Positions 25,642-33,472 are shown, numbered from the stretch's first letter. The stretch is 64,000 bases of DNA from Anaerosacchariphilus hominis (GCF_014290175.1 NZ_JACOOR010000004.1:248001-312000), one strand, 5' to 3'. Program-made: numbers and translations. Notes: generated by a model from the sequence alone, not told the origin.

Positions 25642-27246
25642 TTATTTGTTATGGTTCAGCAGTGTTTTGATGTCTTCCTCCGGTGTAGTAATCGGTGCAA
25701 TTCCATAATTTTTCACCAGAAAATTCAGAATATTGGGAGACAAAAACGCCGGAAGAGAAGGACCAAGGCGGATGTTTTTAATACCCAGGTGCAGAAGCGT
25801 TAACAGGATGCAGACGGCCTTCTGTTCGTACCAGGAGAGAACGAAGGAAAGCGGAAGCTCATTTACGGAACATCCAAAGGCGTCCGCAAGTGCCACGGCA
25901 ACCTGGATTGCGCCATAAGCATCATTACACTGTCCCATATCCATCAGTCGCGGCAGCCCGCCGATTTCGCCCAGATCGAGATCATTGAATCGGAACTTGC
26001 CACAAGCCAGAGTGAGGATGATGCTGTCAGAAGGTGTCTGTTTCACGAATTCTGTGTAATAGTTTCGACCTGGTTTAGCTCCATCACAGCCGGCAACCAG
26101 GAAGAAATGGCGGATTGCACCTGCTTTTACTGCCTCAACTACAGTTCCTGCATGGGACAGGATGGCTGCATGACCAAAACCGGTTGTCACTTTTGTACCG
26201 CCGTTGATGCCTGTGAGTATCTGATCTTCTTTGTAACCACCCAGTTCCAATGCTTTTTCAATGACCGGCGTGAAATCTTTCTTCTCATCGATATGGACAG
26301 CACCTGGGAAAGCAACTACTTCTGTTGTAAATACTCTGTCAGCGTAACTGCTTTTGGGCGGCATCAGGCAGTTGGTGGTGTAAAGAATCGGAGCTGGAAG
26401 ATGATCAAACTCTTTCTGCTGATTCTGCCATGCAGTTCCAAAATTCCCTTTTAAGTGAGAGAATTTCTTTAAGAATGGATAAGCATGGGCAGGGAGCATT
26501 TCACCGTGGGTATAGATATTGATTCCTTTTCCCTCTGTCTGTTCAAGTAAAAGCTGCAGATCCTTCAGATCATGTCCGGTCACAACAATAAAGGGTCCTT
26601 TTTCTACGGTAAGAGTAACTGCAGTCGGTTCTGGTGTTCCGTAAGTTTCTGTATTTGCCTTGTCAAGGAGTGCCATGCACTTCAGATTGATTTCTCCTAC
26701 TTTCAGCACAACAGGAAGCAGTGTCTCCACACTTTCTTCGTAACCAATCTTAAATAATGCCTCGCAGAAGAACCGATTCACTTCGGCATCTTCATAATTC
26801 AGAACGTTTGCATGATAGGCATAGGCTGCCATTCCGCGAATTCCGAAAAGAATAAGAGATTTCAAAGAGCGGACATCTTCATTGGCATCCCACAGCTGTT
26901 GCATATCGTATTCGTCTGTTTTGCCGCATGATGACTGACATTTACTGCAATCAGGAACCAATCTTTCTTTCTCGGCTCTGACTTTTTGTATCATAGTTTC
27001 AATTGCTGCATCATCAAAGCTTACATTCGTAACGGTGGTAAACAGCCCTTCCATTATAACTTGTGAAGTTCTTTTGGAAATAGTTTCTGCGCCATCGACT
27101 GCTCTTGCAAGACCGATCAACGCCCCGGTCAGTTCATCCTGTAATCTGGCAGTATCTGCTTTTTTCCCACAGACACCGGCATTTCCTGTACAGCCGGTAC
27201 ATCCGACTGTCTGTTCACACTGATAACAAAACATTTTTGTATTCAT
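25642..27246 (-). CDS. hcp: Hydroxylamine reductase / hybrid-cluster protein
   Basis: 534 residues. Hcp carries a 4Fe-4S cluster and a hybrid Fe-S-O cluster; it reduces hydroxylamine in vitro and is linked to nitric oxide detoxification. The N-terminal cluster ligands are seen as FCYQCEQTVGC and GNAGVCGK (Cys 7, 10, 19, 26). Later His, Glu and Cys blocks such as VTGHDLKDL and VAGCDGAKPGRNYY provide hybrid-cluster ligands. It is the second gene of an operon, 15 bp after the ferredoxin-like gene, with AAGGAGAATACG before the start. Confidence 0.95.
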   Translation of the reverse strand: MNTKMFCYQCEQTVGCTGCTGNAGVCGKKADTARLQDELTGALIGLARAVDGAETISKRTSQVIMEGLFTTVTNVSFDDAAIETMIQKVRAEKERLVPDCSKCQSSCGKTDEYDMQQLWDANEDVRSLKSLILFGIRGMAAYAYHANVLNYEDAEVNRFFCEALFKIGYEESVETLLPVVLKVGEINLKCMALLDKANTETYGTPEPTAVTLTVEKGPFIVVTGHDLKDLQLLLEQTEGKGINIYTHGEMLPAHAYPFLKKFSHLKGNFGTAWQNQQKEFDHLPAPILYTTNCLMPPKSSYADRVFTTEVVAFPGAVHIDEKKDFTPVIEKALELGGYKEDQILTGINGGTKVTTGFGHAAILSHAGTVVEAVKAGAIRHFFLVAGCDGAKPGRNYYTEFVKQTPSDSIILTLACGKFRFNDLDLGEIGGLPRLMDMGQCNDAYGAIQVAVALADAFGCSVNELPLSFVLSWYEQKAVCILLTLLHLGIKNIRLGPSLPAFLSPNILNFLVKNYGIAPITTPEEDIKTLLNHNK

Positions 27247-27261
27247 TTTCGTATTCTCCTT

Positions 27262-27900
27262 TTATTCTAATATTTTTCCATCAATACTTATTGTCACAAC
27301 CTGCCATGGTATAAATTTTCCACTGCTTTGAAGGGCTTTTCTTGCTGCCATTTCCAGTCCACCACAGCATGGAACTTCCATTCTTACAATTGTCACACTT
27401 TGAATGTTGTTATTTTGAATAATCGCGGTCAGTTTCTCACTATAATCCACCTGATCTAATTTTGGACAACCAATTAAAGTTACCTTATTTCGAATAAAAT
27501 CCTGATGAAAGCTGGCATAAGCGTAAGCAGTACAATCAGCTGCGATTAAAAGCTTTGCACCGTTAAAATATGGTGCATTAACAGGAGCCAGTTTAATCTG
27601 TACCGGCCAGTTCTGAAGCTTTGGCACCGAGTGTGCAGACATTGCCTGATTTTTGACAAATAGTTTCTTCTGTGCTTCTTTCACGGCTTCTTCATCATAT
27701 GCGGGTGCTTCTCTTTCCTCAAATGAAATGGCACCTGTGGGACATTCCGGAAGACAGTCACCCAGTCCGTCACAGAAATGTTCTCTCACCAATTCCGCTT
27801 TTCCGTTAATGATATCAATGGCACCTTCGTGGCAGGCATCTGCACAGACACCGCAGCCGTTGCATTTGTCTTTATCAATCCGGATAATCTTTCTTATCAT
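27262..27900 (-). CDS. 4Fe-4S ferredoxin-like protein partner of Hcp
   Basis: 212 residues. Two N-terminal cluster motifs are visible: CNGCGVCADACHEGA (about 13-27) and CDGLGDCLPECPTGAI (about 43-58). A domain of about 130 residues follows, with further Cys residues (ADCTAYAYA, LIGCPKLD, VPCCGG). This composite protein is commonly encoded beside hcp in Clostridia and is likely its electron donor or accessory factor; that role is inferred from context. The start follows GGAGGAGAAAA on the minus strand. Confidence 0.85.
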   Translation of the reverse strand: MIRKIIRIDKDKCNGCGVCADACHEGAIDIINGKAELVREHFCDGLGDCLPECPTGAISFEEREAPAYDEEAVKEAQKKLFVKNQAMSAHSVPKLQNWPVQIKLAPVNAPYFNGAKLLIAADCTAYAYASFHQDFIRNKVTLIGCPKLDQVDYSEKLTAIIQNNNIQSVTIVRMEVPCCGGLEMAARKALQSSGKFIPWQVVTISIDGKILE

Positions 27901-27998
27901 TTTTCTCCTCCGTCAATAGCATTTAACTTTTGTTTCTGGTAGAATCATAGTATAATAAACACAACTTGTATGTTTGATTTCCAACAGGAGGAGCGATT

Positions 27999-28691
27999 TT
28001 GAAAAAATATTTATCCATTCTAAGAAACAGTCCATTTTTTAAAGGCCTTACGGATAACGAGATATTATCTATCCTGCAATGTGTAAATGCAACAATCATT
28101 TCCAAAGAACGAGACTCTTATATTTTCAGAGCAGGGGATTCTACCGAGGTAATGGGACTTGTGGCATCGGGCTGTGTCCTTGTGATACAGGAAGACCTTT
28201 GGGGACATCGGAATATTCTGTCTAAATGTCATGCCGGTGATTTCTTTGGGGAGCCCTATGCAGCAAGTCCGGGTGCTGTTCTGAATATCAGTGTGGTAGC
28301 AGATGAGGATTGTGAGATTATCCTGTTAAATGTCCAGAGGCTTCTGGTTACCTGCCCGGCTGCATGCGGACATCATCAGAAGCTGATTCGTAACCTGGTC
28401 AGTGTGCTGGCAAATAAGATACTGCTCCTGAACGATAAGATCACGCATGTTGGCAAGCGAACGACCAGGGATAAACTACTGTCCTATCTGTCAGCAGAAT
28501 CCACCAGACATTCGTCGTTGTCCTTTGACATTCCTTTTGACCGGCAGCAGTTGGCGGATTATCTTTGTATTGATCGGGCGGCAATGTCTACAGAAATATC
28601 AAAATTACAAAAGGAAGGCTTTATAAAAACAAATCGAAATCACTTTGAATTGAATGTTTCCGGTGATGTAGATACAAGAATAAAAATGTGA
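27999..28691 (+). CDS. Crp/Fnr family regulator, HcpR-like
   Basis: 230 residues. An N-terminal cyclic-nucleotide-binding-like beta barrel (about 15-125) is followed by a dimer helix and a C-terminal winged helix with DRQQLADYLCIDRAAMSTEISKLQKEGFI. It is divergent from the ferredoxin-hcp operon with a 98-bp shared upstream region, the usual setting of HcpR, which senses nitrosative stress and activates hcp. No Fnr-type N-terminal Cys cluster is seen. ATG or TTG at 27999 follows CAGGAGGAGCG. Confidence 0.85.
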   Translation: MKKYLSILRNSPFFKGLTDNEILSILQCVNATIISKERDSYIFRAGDSTEVMGLVASGCVLVIQEDLWGHRNILSKCHAGDFFGEPYAASPGAVLNISVVADEDCEIILLNVQRLLVTCPAACGHHQKLIRNLVSVLANKILLLNDKITHVGKRTTRDKLLSYLSAESTRHSSLSFDIPFDRQQLADYLCIDRAAMSTEISKLQKEGFIKTNRNHFELNVSGDVDTRIKM

Positions 28692-28697
28692 TATCTT

Positions 28698-28905
28698 ATA
28701 TCATGATGCCAGGGTCAAAAGGTCTAAGCCCACATGAGCTTGCTCATAGGTGGGTGAAAGACCTTAGGACCCGCCCCGATATGAGCATAAAAGTGGGATG
28801 ATAATCCCACGATATGCGAATGTTGGGTAGGATTGTGGGAGTGCGTAGCACGGAGCAATCCGTAGGCATCAAAGTCGGGGGCTTTTGACCCCGACATCAT
28901 ATCAT
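28698..28905. mobile_element. MITE-like element with 17-bp inverted ends and 7-bp direct repeat
   Basis: Direct repeats ATATCAT at 28698-28704 and 28899-28905 flank a 194-bp core. The core starts GATGCCAGGGTCAAAAG and ends with the reverse complement of GATGTCGGGGTCAAAAG, so the inverted ends match at 15 of 17 positions. Internally there are hairpins, including CCCACATGAGC...GGTGGG, GTGGGATGATAATCCCAC and GTCGGGG...CCCCGAC. No ORF is present. It begins seven bases after the regulator stop codon. Confidence 0.65.
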
Positions 28906-28961
28906 GGAAAACACAGGATTAATTTTAAGGCTGTTATATGTGAAAAAGGAGGAGGCTTTCA

Positions 28962-29447
28962 ATGATAAATAAATTACATTTGGCAATGATTGAATTATAT
29001 CGAGGAGATGCAAAGAGAATTCAACATTTTTGCAAAGTGCATAGTTATGCAAAATTAATAGCGGAAACGGAAAATGTGGATAAAAAATGTTTGTTTATCA
29101 TTGAAGCGGCAGCTTTGACACACGATATTGGAATTCATTTCTGTGAAGAAAAATATGGAAATTGCAATGGAAAATTACAGGAAAAAGAAGGCCCTGCAAT
29201 TGCAGAAAAGCTACTTGGAGAATTAGGCTTTGATCAGGATGTATCTGGTCGGGTTCAGTATTTGATTGCACATCATCATACCTATAATAATATTGATGAA
29301 ATGGATTATCAGATCTTGGTAGAGGCTGATTTTCTGGTAAACATCATGGAGGATGGCTTATCGAAAGAAGCAGCTTTAAAAGCCTATCATAATATTTTTA
29401 AAACAGCATGTGGAAAAATGATTTGCAGGGAGATGTTTCATATTTGA
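28962..29447 (+). CDS. HD-domain phosphohydrolase-like protein
   Basis: 161 residues. The HD pattern is complete: HSYAKLIAE (His about 27), THDIGIHF (HD about 53), AHHHTYNN (about 106) and the last Asp in VEADFLVN (about 126). Small HD proteins of this kind hydrolyse phosphate esters; the substrate is unknown. The gene is AT-rich compared with the flanking core genes. AAAAAGGAGGAGG gives a very strong ribosome binding site. Confidence 0.8.
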   Translation: MINKLHLAMIELYRGDAKRIQHFCKVHSYAKLIAETENVDKKCLFIIEAAALTHDIGIHFCEEKYGNCNGKLQEKEGPAIAEKLLGELGFDQDVSGRVQYLIAHHHTYNNIDEMDYQILVEADFLVNIMEDGLSKEAALKAYHNIFKTACGKMICREMFHI

Positions 29448-29465
29448 CATGACAATAGTTTTAGG

Positions 29466-29527
29466 ATACGCCATGCACAGCTTATAGTGTTCACAAATTT
29501 TTCACAAAATAATTAGCACTTACCTCT
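29466..29527 (+). repeat. Decayed copy of the hsp20 upstream region
   Basis: ATACGCCATGCACAGCT at 29466-29482 and then TTCACAAAATAATTAGCACT at 29501-29520 match 32729-32745 and 32870-32889. The intervening segment of about 115 bp, which includes the terminator, is absent here. The right half of the CIRCE palindrome is lost, and the homology ends where an IS66 transposase fragment begins. Confidence 0.7.
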
Positions 29528-29814
29528 TGATGATGGAAGACGGTCATTGCAGCTTTTCCAACAATCTTAGCAAAAATGCAATCAGGTCATTTACTGTTGA
29601 CCGGAAGAACTGACTGTTCAGCGCCAGTCCGAAAGGAGCTGCCTCCAGCGCTATTGTGTATACAATGGTTGAAATGAAAAAAGCGAATGATCTGAATACC
29701 TATGAATATCTGACATATCTCTTATCACAGCGGACAGACGGTAAAATGTCAGATGAACAGTTGGAACAGCTTGCCCCATGGAGCGAGACTGCGAAAACGA
29801 ACTGTCAAAACTAA
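29521..29814 (+). pseudogene. IS66 family transposase (TnpC), C-terminal remnant
   Basis: The frame from 29521 reads MEDGHCSFSNNLSKNAIRSF, then TVDRKN, a TGA stop (29611-29613) exactly where the family has Trp (GRKNWLF), then LFSASPKGAASSAIVYT, VEMKKANDLNTYEYL and a natural end at TAA 29812. This is the conserved C-terminal block of IS66 transposases. The first three quarters of the gene are missing, and the surviving part has an in-frame nonsense codon, so it is inactive. Confidence 0.88.
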
Positions 29815-29825
29815 AATAGAGTAAA

Positions 29826-29856
29826 ACGCTTGCATCTAACAATTTGATGCAAGCGT
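29826..29856 (+). terminator. Hairpin downstream of the IS66 remnant
   Basis: An 11-bp stem, ACGCTTGCATC / GATGCAAGCGT, lies 12 bp after the transposase stop. It has no strong T-run, so it may be an element-end structure rather than a terminator. Confidence 0.5.
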
Positions 29857-29859
29857 AAT

Positions 29860-29982
29860 TCATGAGTAACGCAGCAATATTTTGCGCTTACGTTCATACG
29901 GATCTTTACGATAATCTGGATGTAATTCTATTTGATAAAATCCAGAAATTTTTTTCCACCATAATATAAAAAATGGTGGCAT
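29860..29982 (-). pseudogene. Short ORF cut by the IS66 right end
   Basis: Minus-strand frame from ATG 29982 to TGA 29860, 40 codons. The first 30 residues include FFILWWKKISGFYQIELHP and DYRKDPYE. The frame enters the putative IS66 end at 29891 and stops soon after, so the native C-terminus is lost. It lies just behind the Rrf2 gene on the same strand. A 32-codon frame from ATG 30004 has a better ribosome binding site (GGAGAACACTTTC), so which frame is used is unclear. Family not recognised. Confidence 0.3.
29866..29891 (-). mobile_element. Probable right inverted end of the IS66 remnant
   Basis: Read on the minus strand the sequence starts GTAAGCGCAAAATATTGCTG. IS66 elements typically begin with GTAAGCG, so 29891 is a likely outer boundary. 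No matching left end is visible. Confidence 0.55.
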
Positions 29983-30019
29983 TTCGTATTTGCTGAAGGT
30001 ACATGAAAGTGTTCTCCTG

Positions 30020-30469
30020 TTAAATATTATTCTGTAAGTTATTTTCTATAGATGTCAGCTGATAGTAGGCATCTATGATATCCTGTAAAGTAATCGTATT
30101 CATTTTTTCTTCGGCATCCTTTTGAATTTCATTGTAAAATCCCTGCAAAGATAACTGAATGTTAATGCCAACGCCACACTCTGGATTGGTATGAGTATCT
30201 AAATGAAGCAAAGGTTTATCACCTTCAACTGCTTTATAAATATCCAGTAATGTAATCTGCTCTGCTGGTTTTGAAAGAGAAGGACGGGCATGTCCGGCTA
30301 CACTGGTCATAAGTTCCGCTTTTTTTAGTTTTAACATAAGCTGGCGTACAAAGCCGGGATTTGTATGGATACTTTCTGCAATTGAGGCACTGGAGAGGGA
30401 TTTTTCCTGGTTGATAGCAATCAGAACCATCACATGAACAGTATCACTTAATTTCGTTGAGTATTTCAT
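30020..30469 (-). CDS. Rrf2 family transcriptional regulator
   Basis: 149 residues. N-terminal MKYSTKLSDTVHVMVLIA and SSASIAESIHTNPGFVRQLM give the winged-helix recognition region of Rrf2 proteins. The C-terminal part has only one Cys (NPECGVGINIQ), so the three-Cys Fe-S cluster of IscR/NsrR is not evident. AAGGAGCTTCTTATC precedes ATG on the minus strand. The target is unknown; a degraded reading frame lies in the divergent direction. Confidence 0.88.
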   Translation of the reverse strand: MKYSTKLSDTVHVMVLIAINQEKSLSSASIAESIHTNPGFVRQLMLKLKKAELMTSVAGHARPSLSKPAEQITLLDIYKAVEGDKPLLHLDTHTNPECGVGINIQLSLQGFYNEIQKDAEEKMNTITLQDIIDAYYQLTSIENNLQNNI

Positions 30470-30918
30470 GATAAGAAGCTCCTTGTAGTATGATATAATA
30501 ATCTTGTTTTCACGTTTTTGGGGTGAAAAAATTTCTGGTTTGTTTAAAATATCTTAAGTTCTCAACAGTTCTTTTTAATGTGTTGATAAACTGTACATTT
30601 TTTAATATTTGATGATTGTAAATAATATAATTACAACTATAATGGGGATTAAAGGAAAAGTCAACACAGTAATGAAACTTACAGAGGATGTGCAGTGATT
30701 CTGAGAAGAATATGTCAGCTTTCGCTGACCAGAATCACGCACCAGGTTTCACCTGCGTTCGACTTGAATATCGTGAAAACAGGGAAAAGATTATGAAACT
30801 ATGACTGAGGTAATGGATGAAAGAGGATCCGGACAAAGTTAGATTTATGAGAACACAAAAATTCTTGTATAAACATTGATTATTACATGATATTATAAAT
30901 GTTCACAAAGGAGAGCTT
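30470..30918. other. 449-bp gap: promoter and decayed reading frame
   Basis: A good plus-strand promoter is present: TTGTAA (30616-30621), a 16-bp spacer and TATAAT (30638-30643). Behind it, frames broken by stops and at least one apparent frameshift span about 30672-30840. One piece reads NMSAFADQNHAPGFTCVR and then LEYRENREKIMK; a shifted frame continues MTEVMDERGSGQS. I do not recognise the family. This looks like a gene that used to be divergent from the Rrf2 regulator. Confidence 0.35.
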
Positions 30919-31545
30919 ATGGAATACAAAAATCAAACGGAAAATCGTGCATTTCAGGAAATGTTGCAGGCAGCAGTAAAACGGCTGCAAAATCGTTCCG
31001 GAGAGGATCTTGCTGCAAAAAGTGGGGCTGTTTTTCATAGCAGCCGAAATGTGCTTGAAGTACTGAGTTTTTATGAAACGATTGAAATTCAACTCCCTGA
31101 GTTTCGTATTAGCTCAAACATGGACGAATGGCATTATTTGACATTGCTGCATTATCTGGATATGGCCGATGGAACAGAAGGTTCACAGAAGCTCATTACT
31201 TTTGGTAACCTGAAAGATGGATTGATTCGAGGAACCAAGTTTGACCGGACTGCAGAGCAGAAACTGGAAAAGCTTTTGCAGGATAAAGATCCTGAGAAAA
31301 TTCAGAAAGCATGTAAAAACCTGGGTGCAGAATTCACAGAGACAAAGGCGGATCTGTGTGCTGTTTTTCCAGTTCTGCCAAGATATCCGGTAACCTTAAA
31401 GATATGGTTTGCAGATGAAGAATTTCCTGTATCTGGCAAAATATTTCTTCAGGATCATGCCGATCATTATCTGAGTGTAGAAGATGCGGTAACAGTTGGA
31501 GAAATTTTGCTGCAAAAATTATCGGAAGCATTTTCTTCCCTTTGA
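30919..31545 (+). CDS. DUF3786-like protein
   Basis: 208 residues, no membrane segments. The central block EWHYLTLLHYLDMADGTEG, followed by LITFGNLKDGLIRGTKFDR, matches the pattern I associate with DUF3786 proteins of anaerobes, some of which are linked to corrinoid or heme-type metabolism. Function unknown. The start follows AAAGGAGAGCTT. The 3-prime end runs tail-to-tail into the TetR remnant by about 80 bp. Moderately AT-rich. Confidence 0.65.
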   Translation: MEYKNQTENRAFQEMLQAAVKRLQNRSGEDLAAKSGAVFHSSRNVLEVLSFYETIEIQLPEFRISSNMDEWHYLTLLHYLDMADGTEGSQKLITFGNLKDGLIRGTKFDRTAEQKLEKLLQDKDPEKIQKACKNLGAEFTETKADLCAVFPVLPRYPVTLKIWFADEEFPVSGKIFLQDHADHYLSVEDAVTVGEILLQKLSEAFSSL

Positions 31546-32027
31546 TCATGAATCAGAAAACTTTCCAGTCCGGCTTTGATAAATTTGTCAATGGTTGTCT
31601 GAATCTGTTTCCAGTCATTACAGTAATTGCGGAGCATCAGTCTGTTGATGGAAAGGCAGCCATTCATTTGAAAATAAAAAACCGATTCTGCCTGTTCAAA
31701 GGTTAGGAGGCTGTGTGACATAAGCCAGGTCACATAGCCTTCTTTTGTATTTTCTGCTAATTTTTCCAGAAGAATGGGGGCAATTGCATCATCCAGAAAC
31801 GGTGCCCTGTATTGTGATTCCATCTGCATTTTCTGACAGAACGGATAGGAACAGCTTTTCTGATTTAGACAGAATAAATGATCTACAGTTGTTAACATAT
31901 CCTGAGTTATATCATTAAAAATATCTGATAATACATCATGGATATCGTAGTAATGAAGATAAAAAGTACCATGGTTGATTTCAGCATTTTTGCAGATTTG
32001 AGGAATGTTTTGAAGAGAAACATTCTG
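31467..32027 (-). pseudogene. TetR/AcrR family regulator, N-terminus missing
   Basis: The minus-strand open frame runs from the codon after a TAG at 32030-32028 down to 31467. Its first residues read QNVSLQNIPQICKNAEINHG then TFYLHYYDIHDVL, which is the second half of a TetR helix-turn-helix. About 25 residues normally lying before this point, including the start codon, are absent. An internal ATG at 31898 would drop the DNA-binding domain entirely. The ligand-binding half (to about 31500) looks intact. Confidence 0.75.
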
Positions 32028-32030
32028 CTA

Positions 32031-32569
32031 TTGCAAAATGGCTTTATCAGATATTATATTTTGTTATATTCAGTATGGGCGTGACAGTATTCCAGTATCT
32101 TGTATTTACATTTTTACCAGGGATTTTTGGAATTGGTCTGGCTGGTACAGAATTTATGTGGCCAAAGGTTTCCATAAATCTGTTTGAAGTAAAATTTACA
32201 TGGAGTTTGCTGGGGTATAATGTATTGCGTGATGCAACGGGAAATATACTGATCGGTGGTGGACTTGGCTTTTTTATCAGTTATGAATTGGGGTCATTTC
32301 TTGCACAGTGTATCAATTTCCCACTTCAGAGAAATATTACTTTTAAAAGTCATGGAAATCCTGTATATCAGGCAATCTGGTATTTTGTTGCATGGGTGGT
32401 AATTTCACTGATTTGTAATGGATTTAATAATCTGTGGATGCCAGTTGCATCTGCGTATGTGGCCCCGGTAGTCTATAACATGCTTGTGACAATTATTACA
32501 GGTGGAGTTTCCATGGTGATTTTTTTCTTTGTGTTTAAAATTATTTTCCCAGAGGGGAAGGCTGAATAG
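32031..32569 (+). CDS. GtrA-like membrane protein, N-terminal end abnormal
   Basis: The recognisable protein runs from AIAKWLYQILYFVIFSMGVT to an acidic end. Four hydrophobic segments are seen, with the GtrA-type loop NFPLQRNITFKSHG between helices 3 and 4. GtrA proteins are thought to move lipid-linked sugars or assist cell-surface glycan synthesis. The first in-frame ATG is 32075, which cuts the first helix. The frame stays open further upstream into sequence antisense to the TetR remnant, so the original start seems lost at the same junction. It may be untranslated. Confidence 0.6.
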
Positions 32570-32728
32570 AAGAAATTAGCAAGTATGCCTGAAATCTAAT
32601 AATAAAAGAGATGAGGAGTGGTAAGAAAATCAGACGAATATATTTTTCCAAAGATTTGTCGTAAAAATGTGGTCAAATCAAGAAAATCGAGTGCGAAAGC
32701 AAGTGAAAAATCCCTGTGAAGCTGTGAT

Positions 32729-32860
32729 ATACGCCATGCACAGCTCGGGAAAGAGTTCCCTCGCTGTAGGGCTGTCGCCCTATAAAATAGCAAAAAAAGA
32801 CGCCTTTGCAAGTAAACTAGCAGGGCGTCTTTTTCACCATTTTACATGGCTTGTAGCGTT
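32729..32860. repeat. Hairpin-rich block upstream of hsp20 (intact copy)
   Basis: ATACGCCATGCACAGCT is followed by hairpins GGGAA-AGAG-TTCCC and TAGGGC-TGTC-GCCCTA and then the terminator at 32794. A shortened version of the ends of this block lies at 29466. Confidence 0.6.
32794..32834. terminator. Bidirectional-type terminator before hsp20
   Basis: AAAAAGACGCC (32794-32804) pairs with GGCGTCTTTTT (32824-32834), giving A-runs and T-runs on both sides. It insulates hsp20 from the upstream AT-rich region. Confidence 0.75.
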
Positions 32861-32881
32861 CACACAATTTTCACAAAATAA

Positions 32882-32908
32882 TTAGCACTCACACCTTGAC
32901 AGTGCTAA
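32882..32908 (+). promoter_or_regulatory. CIRCE operator (HrcA site)
   Basis: TTAGCACTC, a 9-bp spacer and CAGTGCTAA match the CIRCE consensus with a single change (consensus right arm GAGTGCTAA). It overlaps the -35 element of the hsp20 promoter, so HrcA binding would block polymerase. Confidence 0.92.
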
Positions 32909-32924
32909 TAAAAAGGACTATAAC
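32896..32924 (+). promoter_or_regulatory. hsp20 promoter
   Basis: TTGACA (32896-32901), a 17-bp spacer and TATAAC (32919-32924). The -35 lies within the CIRCE palindrome. Confidence 0.85.
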
Positions 32925-33003
32925 ATAGTTGTCAAGAGGGAAAAGGAAATGGAACCTCAAGACAGTGACCTATTGTACGAGACATAAAAAAGGAGCGTTT
33001 ACT

Positions 33004-33465
33004 ATGTTAACACCGAGTGTATTTGGAAAAGATTTCTTTGATGATTTGTTTGAGTTTCCGTTCTATGATGACAGAGACATGCAGAAGCTGGAAAAGAAGC
33101 TGTATGGCCGCAGAGGTAAGAACCTGATGAAGACAGATATCAAGGATACCGATAAAGCATATGAGCTGGAGATGGATCTCCCGGGATTCAAGAAGGACGA
33201 AATCAAGGTGTCTCTGGAAAATGGTTATCTGACCATCAGCGCAGCAAGAGGCCTGGACGTAGATGAGCAGGAGAAGGAAACTGCAAAGTACATCCGCAAG
33301 GAGCGTTACGCAGGATCCTGCCAGAGAAGCTTCTATGTAGGCGAAGGCGTAAAGCAGGAGGATATCAAGGGCGAGTTTAAGCATGGTATCCTGAAGCTGG
33401 TCATCCCGAAGAAGGAAGAAAAACCGGAAGTTGAAACGTCAAAGTACATCTCCATCGAAGGATAA
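33004..33465 (+). CDS. Hsp20 family small heat-shock protein
   Basis: 153 residues. The alpha-crystallin domain occupies about 38-140: YELEMDLPGFKKDEIKVSLENG, the Arg/Lys-rich middle, and GILKLVIPKKEE. The C-terminal IxI-type tail is SKYISIEG. Small Hsps hold unfolding proteins for refolding by other chaperones. ATG 33004 follows AAAAAAGGAGCG. Heat-inducible repression by HrcA is expected from the CIRCE element. Monocistronic. Confidence 0.95.
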   Translation: MLTPSVFGKDFFDDLFEFPFYDDRDMQKLEKKLYGRRGKNLMKTDIKDTDKAYELEMDLPGFKKDEIKVSLENGYLTISAARGLDVDEQEKETAKYIRKERYAGSCQRSFYVGEGVKQEDIKGEFKHGILKLVIPKKEEKPEVETSKYISIEG

Positions 33466-33472
33466 TGGAGTG

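Noticed and set aside
27930..27998. Fnr- or HcpR-type palindrome between the hcp operon and its regulator
   Set aside because: Only weak partial dyads such as ACAACTTGT are present, and none is convincing enough to call.
32667..32885. 72-codon plus-strand frame before hsp20
   Set aside because: It runs through hairpins and the terminator upstream of the CIRCE site; non-coding regulatory DNA is the better explanation.
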